Positions 41,712 to 54,745 of a DNA stretch of 64,000 bases are shown here, in pieces. The notes under the pieces were generated by a model. It was not told the DNA's origin. It ran no database searches and saw only the letters and a list, made by a program, of their open reading frames with translations. The DNA is from Bugula neritina (taxonomy: Eukaryota > Bryozoa > Gymnolaemata > Cheilostomatida > Bugulidae), in assembly GCA_964035545.1 (NCBI GenBank), contig OZ037769.1, forward strand, positions 1,720,501-1,784,500. Reading direction: 5' to 3'. The translations under genes were made by a program, and so were the position numbers. Numbering within the stretch: the first letter of the stretch is position 1; the number at the start of each line of letters is the position of its first letter.

Positions 41712-44700
41712 ATGGCAGCTGCTAGTTTGATCACTTTAGTGGTCATCTGTATGTTTGTCGGGCTTCCATCAACTGTGGGGTAAGTTGATGTCAAACTGAT
41801 TCACCGGAATTCATTCATAAAGCATAAACAATTATTTTTTGGGCTTGAAGTTTCAAGAGATATTTGAATATTGATGTTGACCACATTTTATTTGTTTTCA
41901 GGCAGCTAATGCCTAGTTTAACCCTCGGCCTTAAAGACATAACGCCAATCAACGCCCCCCACCCTGACCACAAGTATTCACTGGTGGTGTCAGGCTACGA
42001 TGGTAACTTTCTCTACGCTGTCATCAACACTGAAAATGCAGCAGCAATATTTAAATTGTCAAAAGTAGATGGTGAATTTGTCTTTCCATCAGGTAAAGTC
42101 AAAATATCTAGCATTTGCAGAAGTAATACAAACTCATGGCATTCTTCAATTTTGATGAGCTTGTTATGATGGATTTTTACAATTTAGAGTTATTTCAAAC
42201 TCACCGAGATAACTCCAGCTCCTGTCAGTTTGTAGGGGGCAGAGTTAGGACTCCGGGTTAGGGTATTTGTCTGGTGGTGCTCCTCAGTCTAGGATCCTGG
42301 GCTAGCACTCACTAATACACCCTAACATGTTATTCTATTGCATTCAAACACATCTATTCTCTTCTGTCCACAATCTTCAATCACTCAATCTTTCTCATAC
42401 GCACCCAGTTTTATATTTGCAACACTCACACAGGCCACACCCACATTATAATATCTATATTGATGCAAATATCTCAGAGTTGTGCACTCCCCATACACAC
42501 AACAGCAAAAGAAGACAACTACAACTAATTTCAAAATCCTGATGCAAGATTTGTTGTAAAAATAATCTAATGATGTTAGTTAAATTGCCTTTATAGTTTT
42601 ATTTTTCATATCATAGCTATCAACGAATGATAGGAAGCTCCATGTTGAGTATCTGGAGTAAGTCTTGAGCTTGCTAATGTCTATCCTATTCAGTTCTGAA
42701 AATGCGGTGTCCCTAGTAGCCAAGTCCCACTTTTTTTTAAAGGAACAGTATGTAGTGTAGATTAAAATCTAGCTTAGTTTAGGTTGCACTGTAGGTTATA
42801 GTGTAGGTTTTAGTGTAGGTTGTAGTGTAGGTTATAGTGTAGGTTTTAGTGTAGGTTGTAGTGTAGGTTATAGTGCAATTTGCAGGTGAATAGTCATTTT
42901 TGAAATTAGACAAGCAATTCAGTGTTGTCTGCAACTTATTTTACTATTTTTGTATTTTATATATTGATAGTAGAGATGGAATTTTGTAAATTTCTTAGCA
43001 TTGATTAGATAACTTCCTAGTTGATAAAAGTATTTAAATTCTGAGCTAATAATTATCTTTAATGCATAAGATTTCTATACACTTCCCAATCAGTAAAACT
43101 GTAATTAGTATGTAGAACTCTTAGTAAAGCTAATATTTGAGAGGTAAAGTTTTGTTGTAGATGGTTTACCAGTGTTTGGAGACCTGAATAGTACTGGCCA
43201 TGACCCGACAACTCCAACATTTACTAGTATCACCTCAATGGCCTCCTTCTCGGATCTTTTGGTGGTAGCTGAGAGCAGCTGCGTTAGATTTATTGACCTG
43301 CATGTTGGAAATGAACAAGACATTGGATTTGGTGTCAGTCGTTTAGGTAACGGTACTCACAGTGTGGTTGTTATTTTAAAACCATGTGCAGTTATTTTAG
43401 AATAAATTGTATTTTTATCTAAAATGGCAAACATTTATTTGTACCTTTTTATTTTGTGATTGATGAATTTGCTTTCGCCGTGAGGTTTAGTTATATTGCT
43501 GGCGTTTTCCTTTTGACTTTGTTGAAATTAGTCGCCTTGACCTGTGCAGGTAACTGCTCTGAAGCTGGTTATGATTGGCACGACAATGTCAGACTACAGA
43601 ATATAAAGAAGGTGTTGGCATCTACGAGAAACTCAGGTTACGTGTTGTTGGTGTTGTGTGGGGACACAGAAAGCACACAGGTGAGTCTCCTAAACATCTC
43701 TAACGTATACAGCAACTTTCTCTGTATTTCTGAACAGTTATGAGTCATCATGTACAGCAGTAGTATGAGAAAACAACTTCCTACAGTGCATTTCAGCTTA
43801 AATTTCTAGATTATAAAGAATTCCAGAGTTTTTTGTGTCTATGATTCTGTCAGTCTTAGCTCTTAAAAATCTAATCTGTGATGAAATCCGAGTGTTTGAA
43901 GATAAGTGTCGGACATGTTTTAGGGCGGAGTTATGATGATGGACATGGGTAGACCCTCACCTTTGACCTCTGAATTCAGAACACAAGATGCTCTCAGTGG
44001 TAGTAATCCATCTCTTACCGCTAAAATTCTTGACATGGATTGGAGTGAGGAAGATATGCTTTATCTTCTCGTAAATAATGGTAGGTTGATATTTGGTGTA
44101 TATGGTTTGGTTGAAAGTATAGGCATAGCGTATATTATTAAGCTACAGGATAGGTATAAACAAACAACACACCGAGTCATCTAGCTAGAACACCAAATAA
44201 ACACACTATCACAGTATCACACTATACACTTTTTTATAAACTAATGCTTCCGGCCTTTTTTTATGAAAAATATATATATTGTGTTTATTTGTGCATTGAT
44301 AATTTATATTTCATTTTACTGTTGTATATTTTACATATGTATGTATGTACATAGTATGCATACTACGTGCATGCATACATATGTATATATATATATATAT
44401 ATATTTGTATGTGTTTATGAATGTATTCACTCACTTCACTCATGTATACCGATATTTGTGTATATACAATTCTGCTCAAAATGCTTAGTTATGATTAGTA
44501 ATGATTTGTTCAACTGCCACCTTTTATGATCAGCCCAACACCCAAATAACTTGCTAGTAAATAAAATCTATCTCAACTTTTTGCATCAATTCTATTTGTT
44601 CGTTTTGGAAAAATAATTTCCTTATCATCAATGATTACCAAAATGTATGTTTATATTCCAAGTGGAATTATGACTTTTCGTATGTTTATGTTTTAAGTGG

Positions 44701-47700
44701 AGTTATGAACCCCTGTATGTTTATGTTTTGAGAGGATTTATGCTTCCCTGTATGTATGTTTCAAGTGGAGTTATGCCCCACGTATGTTTATATTCCAAGT
44801 GGAGTTATGACCCCCCCCCCCTGTATGTTTATGTTTCAGGTGGAGTTATGATGTTTGATATTCATACAAAAAAGCTCACAAGAATGTTCTCCTCTGCTGA
44901 CGAAGGGTTCGCCCTGCACATCCCTTCCTTTCTTGTATCAGAGCATGCGGTGCTGATGACTATGGAATTTGAAGTACCGCCAACAATTGTGATTGCTAAT
45001 TACGGAGATGAAAATAATGAAATTGTTCACAGTTTGGTAGGATTCTCTATGATGAATATTTGGAACTACATGGGAATGGACACATCAGATCTATTCGAAA
45101 GAAAAAGTAATCAGCTACAAAAATTTCTACATATCATATCACGTGCCACACTGTCATGTGACACACACTGTCATACCATGTGCCACATAACAGTGGTGGC
45201 ATATCATCTACATCCTTTATTTCTACAATAGGGGCATGCCTGCTTACCTCGTGTCAAATGCCTACCAAATGTCACAATGTTTTCTATGAGTGACATGCCC
45301 AAAATATATATCGAAACCAATTGCCGTTTGGCATCAAAGATTTATTTTGAAACATCAGAAAATTTGATGCTCATAGAAGACATGCTATGAAAATAGATGT
45401 GGAAGGGCAGAATGTGTCACCGTTACATCGATGAAATAAGTAAACTCTTATCACACTTTTTCATGGCATGTTCTACATTGTGCAATTTATTTTACTGTAG
45501 GCAGCCACATCGAATAAAATCAGTAAGTCTTGAGATAAATAATATGAAAGCATAATATCCTTTCAAGCTACACTCAAACTTGTGTCACTAATGAAACATG
45601 GCTGTAGATTTCACATCTTCGTTGAATAGAATTAGTTCTAATCCCTGTTACTCTACCAAACTCAGTGTATGACTAAATGGTTTGGGACAACGTAAAAGTT
45701 GTGGTCAAAAGTAGCCTATTTGCAGTAGCAGCTCGACTTTTTCAACTTCTGCAAGTTTAGACTACGGACTTAATAATTGTATAAAGGACCATGATATTGG
45801 GGTGTGTCATACCACAACCCAATATCATGCAGATCCATAATTGACCTGACGGACACATTTGCACTTAGTTTTGTATGAAGTTATGTAACTAAATAGAAAT
45901 TATTATCTCCGGATACCACTTATTTCTACACAAGGTATTTGCATTTTGGCAATAATTTTTTAGTTTTTTATATAAATTTATAAGGTTATCGCAACTTTCT
46001 TGAGCATTCCACCCTGCAATCCAATATCAAATATATAAAATAAAGCAATGAAAAGCTGCAAATGAGGATTTTATTTGTAGAAAGAGATTATAATGGACCT
46101 TATGTGCCAGAGCAGTTTGTCAGCTTCCTGTGTGATTATGGCAATAGTCCCAACGTTGCGCTGCCTACCTGCATTTTACCCGAGAGCTCTCCTGGCACCA
46201 AACCCTCGCTTATGCAGATTCCCGGCATGTCACATGTCATGTTTTACAGCCAGCACTCTGGGGGCGCGATGTTCTATGATATTGAAATGGAAGGTTAGAA
46301 TAAAATCAGCTCTTAATTAATTTTGATGTAAGCATTTCACTCTTCACTACCATCAGCAGTAACTAATCATGAATCTGTTTTAGAAGATGAAAGCACCTTT
46401 ATTATAATAATAATAATATAATACTATACTAATATAATATTATAATAATATAATCGGCGATTAGTCCAAATAAGATCAGTAAACTTATCTATAAAATGTT
46501 TTAACTGATAATTATTTCAATAACAAGTTTTGAATTTATTTTACCTCACGTCTAAAAGAATTATGCTTAATGTAGCTTAATTTTTAAATTAGTATATAAT
46601 AATGATTATGTACTAATTACACACTAATAATAATTATAATATTATGCAGACACAAAAAATAGCAATAAAATGGGTAAAAGTAGTAAGTGGTAGCGGTGGA
46701 TATTTATTAATGACATCAGTATTAATTCTGATGATTCTAGTGTCGTTATAATCTGTTTCAGTAATAATTGTTCAATCTTATAGTTTCATTCCCATTACTT
46801 TCCAAACTTGAATAATGGCCTTTCTACAGTTATTGTTGGGCCCCCTTTCCTTGATAACTTGCCTGAGCCAGAAGCTGAACCGACTACTACCACCACAGAA
46901 CCTGCAACTACCACAGAGCCTGCAACTACCACAGAGCCTGTAACTACCACAGAGAGTGTCGTAGAACCGTAAGCTTTAGGCACTTTAATTTGAAATAAAA
47001 AAGTAATTTAATTTGGCTGAAATCATCTCTAATGGTGAAAACCTTTAAACTTATATATTTAGCTTATTCTACGACATAAGTAAAATATGTCATGTTATTT
47101 GAAGGAAAGTCAATATTCCGCAGGTCTGAAAATATCTGCCTAGTACACATGCACGCACTTGTGCTAACACACACACACGCGCACACACACACACGCACGC
47201 ACGCTCGCACTTGTGCGCACACACACCTACACACATGGCAAGTCATTTTTCGGCAGTTGGGGTTTGAACCTGAAACATATTAGGTACAATACTCATAGGC
47301 CTACAGCCTAACAACAATAGCAGTTTTACTTGTTGAGCAGTTTTACCGTACCAATGGACCTTCGGACTAATGGGTCTTGGAATCTTGACTAATTTACACA
47401 TGACGTCCTGTTTAATAATTACTGTCAACATGAGGTTTAATTGAGTTATATATATTACTAAATTATTTTACTTTTCATTTAATTTTAAATTTCATACATC
47501 TGTTTTTAAATTGGTTTTGTTGTAAAATAAACTCACATATAACCATTGAACTGTATTTGCAATGACTTGAACTTATAGAGTTTTCAGCACTGAGGTGATG
47601 CTACCAAAGCTGACGCATATTATTCCCTTGGAAGCATTTCTCCCAGGCTACCTCTATTCCTCTGTCTCCACAACTATGTTCCCAGAAAGCCTCTTTGCTG

Positions 47701-50700
47701 TTATAAACACAGGCGAAGCAGCTGCCGTTTATGTTCTTCAAGCTGAGGGCGGTCCCAAACGAGATTCACTACCAAATGAATTTGACTATAAATTGCCACC
47801 TGAAGACGCTCTAGGTAGTAACTGCTAGCTTTGAAATCTTATGCAGTAATGGCAGTTGTGATTGAGACAGTTGTGATAAAAGCAACTTTAGTGTTAATGC
47901 TGTGATTTGATGTTTGTAGAATTTGCGGTTTTCGGTAACCTGAGCGCCGGTGGTCACCATGACAATCCCCCGACGTTCACCAATATCAAATCAGTAAGCG
48001 TGACATATATATCACCCCAAGCTCCACCAGTTGTGATTATAGCTGAAGATAGTTGCCTTCGCTTTATTACCATTGATTATGAGGGTGACTTAAGTTTCGA
48101 AAGTAGAGTTGGTAAGTTATTACTTTTCTATATTTTTTATATAGCACGAATGCCAAACTTAAAAACCAAAATACATGGACCGCATTCTAAACTGAAGCAC
48201 CAAAAACACATAGAACCAATGCCAAATCTAAGTGTGAAAATACAAAAATGAAAAAAAAACTACATTAATTTAGTATAGCTGATCGACTTTGGTTGGATTA
48301 TAATCAAATCTGATTATATTATTAAATTAATTTTTTCTTTTAAATTTTTTTTCTATTAAAAGAGAAGGCAAATTCATTTTAAATGCTACACATTCATCCA
48401 AAACACAGTCATGTTACATGGAGTTTATGTGTGTATTTAATATGCTAATAACTAACTATAATAAATCTGTTAGAGAACATGTCATGGATCTAGACTCTAA
48501 ACTCTAGAGTTACTTTGCAGTGAATGTAGGTTAACTTGTAGCAGGCTGTCATTATAGGAAACGTTGTTTATGAATTCTATTATTATTATATTATTGCAGG
48601 AAACTGTACGGAACCAGGTTATAATGTTGATTATCAAGATGTTAGACTACAAAAGATTCTTAGAGTGTTGGTCATACATGGTGACTCTAATAAGCTCCCT
48701 ATATTTCTAGTCCTTTGTGGTGATTCAGAGACCGCAGAGGTTAGTGAGACAGTTTTTCAGTTTTAAAGATTTCTGTTTTAATCGGCAAATGTCATTAAAT
48801 TTTATACGTATTCTTTAAAGAAAATGTTTCGGTGGTTATTGCTTCTTTCCATAGTTGGGAATGCTGTAACAATGAATGGCTTGCTATAAACTTTGTAGTT
48901 CATACTTTTTCACTAAGTTCCCATGTAAGGAAAAAACCATGCTCTGATTTTGATTTGCTGAACAAATTGCAATATAGGGAGGTTTGATGATGTTGGAGGA
49001 AGGAGAAGGGGATATTTTTGCCAAGTCAGCTTTCCGCACTAGCAATGCTTTGAGCTCCACACCTGGCTTGATCTCTCCTAAAATATTAGACTTCGTGATA
49101 TCTATAAAGGAACCGCATGTCGGATTTGCTATCATCAACAGTGGTGAGTTTTGTTATGAATTATTTGGTTGGTAGAATTCAAGTCTGCTTACAAAATTTA
49201 TATCAAGTAGCCAAAGTGATTTCCGACAAATTCAGTTGATCTCAAAAAAATATTTACTAGTTTAGGTATAGCTTTGTGTAGACGCTTTCTGCTACACTGA
49301 CACTCGCCTGCTCATTATATTAAGATGATTTGACGAAGAAGACATTTGAGTTCAATTTTTGATAACTTGTACTAATTCAACTGTTGGTACGACACATTGT
49401 AGGGGGTGTCATGATGTACGACTTCGAGTTCAAACAGCTCACCAGAATTTTCTCAGAGTCAGACTCAGGGTTCTGGTTTAGCTCGCCGCCAGGTCTAATC
49501 TCCGATCACGCTGTTGGCATGTTTGATGGAGACTACCTGTTTGTAAAGAACTATGGACAAGAAGACGTAGAGGGGAACACTCTTGTCGCATTTGCTATCA
49601 GAGAGATCTTCGATATAATGATGGATATGGAAAGCGCAACCGATTCACCAAATCGGAAAAGTAAGTCATATTAATCAGCAGGTAAGTGAAGTATTATTTT
49701 ACATTTGGCACTGTATTTTTTTACTATGTGTATTCATTGTAATTAGCAAGCCAGTGTATTCCACCTACACACATACACACATATCACATAAGTGTGTGTC
49801 TGTGTGTATGTGAGTGTGCTTGTGTATGTGCGCATGTATAGAAATTTGTCTGCAAAATATGCTTTTATTCTTTAATTTTATAAGAGCAGTTTTAGCTCAA
49901 ACAAGGTATTTGTTTTTGTAGTCTGTACTATATTGTTCCCATGGTAATCAGTATCACATTGAAATGGAAGTTATTTTGCTCTGAGAGTTTTTGTACTAGT
50001 TGATGTTTTCAACATCCATCAATTAACTTTTCTTGTACAACAAACCAGTAGCCTTATTGCAGTAGCTTCACAAACATTTACTTTTTATTATTTTGTTGAA
50101 ATTCCAGAGCGTAGCATGGACATGCCCAGTGAGCTATTCAGAATTGTCTGCCAAGGGGGAGAAACTCCGGATCCCAGACCTCAGTACTGTGCTTTACCAG
50201 CTGATGAGAAACCTTCTATGGAGATGATTCCAGAAGCTGGTAACAAATTTGTTTACTACAGCCGCCATGCTACAGGCACTGACTTCTACGTCATTGATTA
50301 TGAAGGTGAGCATCCTTTTTGTTTCAGCAAATATGGTCGATTTAGGATATTATTAAGGTAGCATCAATGTGTCAACAAGGGTATTGAAGTAGCGTTTAAG
50401 TAATGTGTTGCTGAAATTTTATCAAAGTTACAGCCCAACTATTTATCAAGTGGCATTTAGGATTACTCACCATCTTTATATGTATTCTGAAATCTTGTGA
50501 AGGAAGTCATCTCAAGACCAAAATTTTGACAAATTGCTTTTACAATATAAAAAAGTTTGTGAGTTTTCTAACTTGACTAAATTGGTTTCTTGAATAGAAA
50601 GGATGAAAGTGAAAATTCGCCTATAGAATGGTAAGATACTACTAAAATTACACCAGCTTATTCAACTAGAAATTCTGTGAAAAGCAATGGTCTTAAAAAT

Positions 50701-53462
50701 AAAAATCAAAAGTATTGTAATATCAGAACAACATTTTACTAAATTATTCATTTTAATAATATTTATGTTATGTAAATGTTATTTTGTTTTCAGGAAATTT
50801 TTCGGTGACTAAAATCGTATACATAGAGTATAGACCAATGACAATTTTTTCCCCAATTATGTAGTATTTAAATTGTAACTAATGACATGCATGATTTCTG
50901 AACAGTTTTTAGCAAAATAAAGTAATTAAACACGTTTTGGTTATTGTTTAGTATAGTATCAACTATATTAACAGCTTAAATCTCTTTCTAGGTGCTCTAT
51001 CATTTAATTTTACTACATCAACAACTACGGAGCCAACAACTACGGAGCCAACAACTACATTTCAGTCAGAATCTACAACACTTATGACCATGACACCCAC
51101 TGAAAGTGTACCTTTATCAACAGGAGAAATTACAATGACAGAAGAAACAGTTTCATTCACAACTACGATGGCCGATGATGCTACGGTCTCTCTCAACTCT
51201 CCCACTGAGGATACTACAGTGGGTACAATGGGTACGATGGAAACAGACGCATCCTCTACCAACGAAAATCTACCAACCACAGAAACTTTGACGCTATCTG
51301 ACACAACAGAAAAACCAACAAATGAAATGACAGCAAATTCATTTCAGTCAGAATCTACAACGCTTATGACCATGACACCAACTGAAAGTGTACCTTTATC
51401 AACAGGAGAAATTACAATGACAGAAGAAACAGTATCTTCCACAACTACGATGGCCGATGATGCTACAGTTTCTCTCAACTCCCTCACTGAGGATACTACA
51501 GTGGGTACAATGAGTACGATAGAGACAGACGCATCCTCTACCAACGAAAATCTACCAACCACAGAAACTTTGACGCTATCTGACACAACAGAAAAACCAA
51601 CAAATGAAATGACAACAAATTCATTTCAGTCAGAATCTACAACGCTTATGACCATGACACCAACTGAAAGTGTGCCTTTATCAACAGGAGAAATTACAAT
51701 GACAGAAGAAACAGTAACTTCCACAACTACGATGGCCGATGATGCTACAGTTTCTCTCAACTCCCTCACCGAGGATACTACAGTGGGTACAATGAGTACG
51801 ATGGAGACAGACGCATCCTCTACCAACGAAAATCTACCAACCACAGAAACTTTGACCCTATCTGACACAACAGAAGAACCAACAGAAACTACTGTACTAA
51901 CAACTACTGTATCACTTTCTACATCTACTGCCCCCACAACTCCAGCCGCAACTTCTACCATTACCACTGCATCTACTCAAAGGACATTGAGTAGCATACT
52001 CATGAGCACAGCAGCTAATCCTACAAAGTCATCAACTACAACGGTACTAGTTACTGAAACAACAACAGTATCCGACACTGAAACAACTACAACAGTACTC
52101 GACACTGAAACAACAACAGTATCCGACACTGAAACAACTACAACAGTATCCAAAATTGAAGCAACTACAACAGTACCCAGCACTGAAGCAACTACAACAG
52201 TGCCCAAAACTGAAACAACTACAACAGTTCCCAACACTGAAACAACTACAACGGTACCCAATACTGAAACAACTACAACAGTGCCCATCACTGAGGCAAC
52301 TAAAACAGTACCCCTCACTGAAACAACTACAACAGTGCCCGTCACTAAAACAACTACAACAGTACCCAGCACTGAAGCAACTACAACAGTACCCAACACA
52401 GAAACAACTACAACGGTACCCAATACTGAAACAACTACAACAGTGCCCCTCACTGAAACAACTACAACAGTGCCCGTCACTAAAACAACTACAACAGTAC
52501 CCAGCACTGAAGCAACTACAACAGTACCCAGCACTGAAGCAACTACAACAGTACCCGACACTGAAACAACTACAACAGTGCCCGTCACTAAAACAACTAC
52601 AACAGTACTCAACACTGAAACAACTACAACAGTGCCCGTCACTAAAACAACTACAACAGTACCCGACACTGAAACAACTACAACAACACCTAGCACTGAA
52701 ACAACTACAACAGTACCCAGCACTGAAGCAACTACAACAGTACCCAGCACTGAAGCAACTACAACAGTACCCGTCACTGAAGCAACTACAACAGTATCCA
52801 AAACTGAAACAACTACAACAGTATCCGATGCTGAAACAACTACAACAGTGCCCGTCACTAAAACAACTACAACAGTACCCATCACTGAAGCAACTACAAC
52901 AGTACCCAGCACTGAAACAACTACAACAGTACCCAGCACTGAAGCAACTACAACAGTACCCAGCACTGAAGCAACTACAACAGTACCCAGCACAGAAACA
53001 ACTACAACGGTACCCAATACTGAAACAACTACAACAGTGCCCCTCACTGAAACAACTACAACAGTGCCCGTCACTAAAACAACTACAACAGTACCCAGCA
53101 CTGAGGCAACTACAACAGTACCCAGCACTGAAGCAACTACAACGGTACCCAGAACTGAAGCAACTACAACAGTATCCGATGCTGAAACAACTACAGCTCC
53201 CACGACATCAGCTCCCACAAAAGCACCTGTTAAAACCACCCGTGTAACAGATTTACCAACACCTACTACTACTACTGTTTTCTCAAGATCTAGTGCAAAA
53301 CCAACGACCAAGCCAGAAATGTCAACACCCACTATAATTCCTGGCATATTGGATAAAATCACTGCATTGAAACTAGAAAATGGTGCCAGCCCCCAGTTAG
53401 CATGTTTGATGTTTACGTGGGTAGTTGTCGCCTCGTTGCACCTATTAGTTAGGTTGCTTTAA
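41712..53462 (+). CDS. GPI-anchored mucin-like surface protein with two homologous propeller-like modules
   Basis: Fifteen exons: 41712-41779, 41902-42092, 43161-43346, 43550-43680, 43924-44080, 44840-45106, 46081-46293, 46830-46968, 47579-47814, 47920-48111, 48600-48739, 48978-49143, 49403-49660, 50108-50305 and 50992-53462; 1670 residues, all phases consistent. I do not recognise the family. Residues 1-22 form a signal peptide. Exons 2-7 and 9-14 encode two homologous modules of about 390 residues, joined by a Pro/Thr linker (TTTEPATTTEP). Each module exon carries a pattern of hydrophobic strand, a G turn and a strand ending in D (LLVNNGGVMMFDI, FAIINSGGVMMYDF, YSQHSGGAMFYDIE), which I read as one beta-propeller blade per exon. 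The last exon encodes about 800 Thr-rich residues expected to be O-glycosylated. The C-terminus (NGASPQLA, then a hydrophobic end without a cytoplasmic tail) fits a GPI signal. Confidence 0.85.
42772..42882 (+). repeat. TAGTGTAGGTT repeat in intron 2 of the GPI-protein gene
   Basis: About eight imperfect copies of TAGTGTAGGTT(A/G/T)(T)A. It lies in mid-intron, away from the splice sites. Confidence 0.85.
44640..44850 (+). repeat. Decayed 34-40-bp repeat that multiplies a splice acceptor
   Basis: About five or six copies of TATGTTTATATTCCAAG followed by TGGAGTTATGA. The last copy is the real junction: TTTATGTTTCAG and the exon start GTGGAGTTATGATG. Copies therefore contain diverged exon sequence. 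A C run lies at 44811-44821. Confidence 0.88.
47155..47240. repeat. CA-rich microsatellite
   Basis: ACACACACGCGCACACAC-type runs in the intron between the linker exon and the first exon of module 2. Confidence 0.9.
47249..47325 (-). mobile_element. tRNA-like segment, possible SINE head
   Basis: On the minus strand a near-consensus B box GGTTCAAACCC follows an A-box-like TTAGGCTGTAGG by about 40 bases. The segment abuts a (GT)n tract on its 3' side, as SINE tails often do. No target duplication was confirmed. Confidence 0.35.
51063..51900 (+). repeat. Three in-frame 282-bp coding repeats
   Basis: Units begin with the block FQSESTTLMTMTPTESVPL. The LMTMTPTESV start recurs with its Met codon at 51084, 51366 and 51648. 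Each unit is 94 residues, rich in Thr, Ser and Glu, with the block TSTTNENLPTT-like and TLTLSDTTE at the end. The copies differ at only a few bases. Confidence 0.95.
52030..53190 (+). repeat. About forty in-frame 27-bp coding repeats (TTTVPSTEA)
   Basis: Nine-codon units of the type ACTACAACAGTACCCAGC plus ACTGAAGCA encode TTTVPxT(E/K)(A/T). This is the mucin-like stalk next to the GPI signal. Long reading frames in another + frame and on the minus strand are by-products of the repeat. Confidence 0.95.
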
Positions 53463-54221
53463 ATTAAATTAAACTAACAGTATAAATTAAAATAGTAAGG
53501 AATATAATTATAATAAATAACTGTTACAAATGAAATATTATGATGACAAATAAAGTATGACAATCAATAACAATATTTTAGTTCATACTGCAATGATCTT
53601 TTAAATTCAATTGTGATACTGTTTTAGGCATCATTATAGAAAATGAATAACTGCAAATTTTGTGCATAATATTTACTCTTGTATATTGACGTAGATTTTA
53701 AAACAACTGCTAATTCATGGTCAATAATTAACCCCAAACTTTGCCACTTGATTCAGTTATACATTTAATCGACTTTGCCTTTCATTTTATTAGGTTTAAA
53801 AATCTTAAGCTTTAAAATATGGAACTGTATTTCTAGGAAGGTATTAATTAGTCTGATGAGCTCTTGATTAGTATGTGGAGTAAGAGCAATTGCAGTCATA
53901 GTTTACATTTCCAAGTTAAATAAATACATTGAGTGATGGTAACAATGTGCAAGGTAACAACTAAAAAAGAGCATTGTTATAGCAATGCAACTAGAAAATA
54001 ATGCTCTTTTAGCTCAAGTATATTTAAAAGTTGAGAGCTTTCCAGGTGTGACAAGGTGTATAAAATTTGGAGAATCGGTGGTATAGTGTTTACAGATTTG
54101 GCATAGTGTGATGTAGGTGAAGGATTTTAGATCCTATCAGGGTTCTTGATCGGGTAAGGAAGAGCATGCAATAATAGTTGAATTTCCTTTTTCTTACTCC
54201 AAGATCAGGAACTAGCTCGCT
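53463..54221. other. 3' UTR of the GPI-protein gene and intergenic sequence
   Basis: Two candidate poly(A) signals lie at 53512 and 53549, 50-90 bases after the stop. No other gene is seen. Confidence 0.5.
53512..53554 (+). promoter_or_regulatory. Candidate poly(A) signals of the GPI-protein gene
   Basis: AATAAA at 53512-53517 and again at 53549-53554, close behind the stop codon. Confidence 0.55.
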
Positions 54222-54745
54222 CAGGTGTCAGAGTTTAAATACCTGGGCAACAATAACAAACTTAATGAGCTCAAGATCCGGACTTCCAACGCCTTTAATG
54301 CCTTTGGCCAACTTAAAGACAGGATATGGAAAAATGAAGATCTGACCATTGGAACAAAATTTGCTGTATGCAAAACCATCATTCTGTCCACCCCTCTCTA
54401 CGGAAGTGAAGCCTGGACTGTGTACAGAGCTGCTGCACACAAACTGAATGCATATAATATTATGATAAAAAAACTCTGACAGATTCGGAACATACTAATT
54501 GAATTAGTATGTTCCGAATTACGGTGGAATTACGTTTCAAATGCTGCAGTGCTGAAAAAACCAGTATGATAAGTATGTATGCAGAGGAATCTCAAATGGA
54601 CCCTATACCCCAAGCTCTGTGAAGGATCATGTGGGATTGTCATACCAAAGTTAAGATTTAAAGACACTGTTAACCAAAACCTCAAGGCCAACAAGATCTC
54701 AGTTGGCAGATGCACAGCAAGTAGAGAGACAGTTGGAGATCATTG
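54222..54745 (+). mobile_element. Decayed fragment of a LINE reverse transcriptase, C-terminal part
   Basis: The frame from 54225 reads EFKYLGNNNK, SNAFNAFGQLKDRIW, GTKFAVCKTIILSTPLYGSE and WTVYRAAAHKLN, the pattern found downstream of the reverse-transcriptase catalytic site in non-LTR retrotransposons. After a stop at 54477 and frameshifts, a further block near 54655 (FKDTVNQNLKANKIS) matches the usual end of such proteins. No endonuclease or catalytic domain is present. Non-functional remnant. Confidence 0.8.
54483..54519. repeat. Perfect 18-bp inverted repeat with a 1-base spacer
   Basis: ATTCGGAACATACTAATT, then G, then its exact reverse complement. It lies inside the LINE remnant at the point where the reading frame stops. 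Confidence 0.95.

Noticed and set aside
51977-53362. 461-residue antisense frame and a 363-residue shifted frame over the Thr-rich exon
   Set aside because: By-products of the 27-bp period. The + frame with Thr codons continues from spliced upstream exons and ends in a GPI signal.
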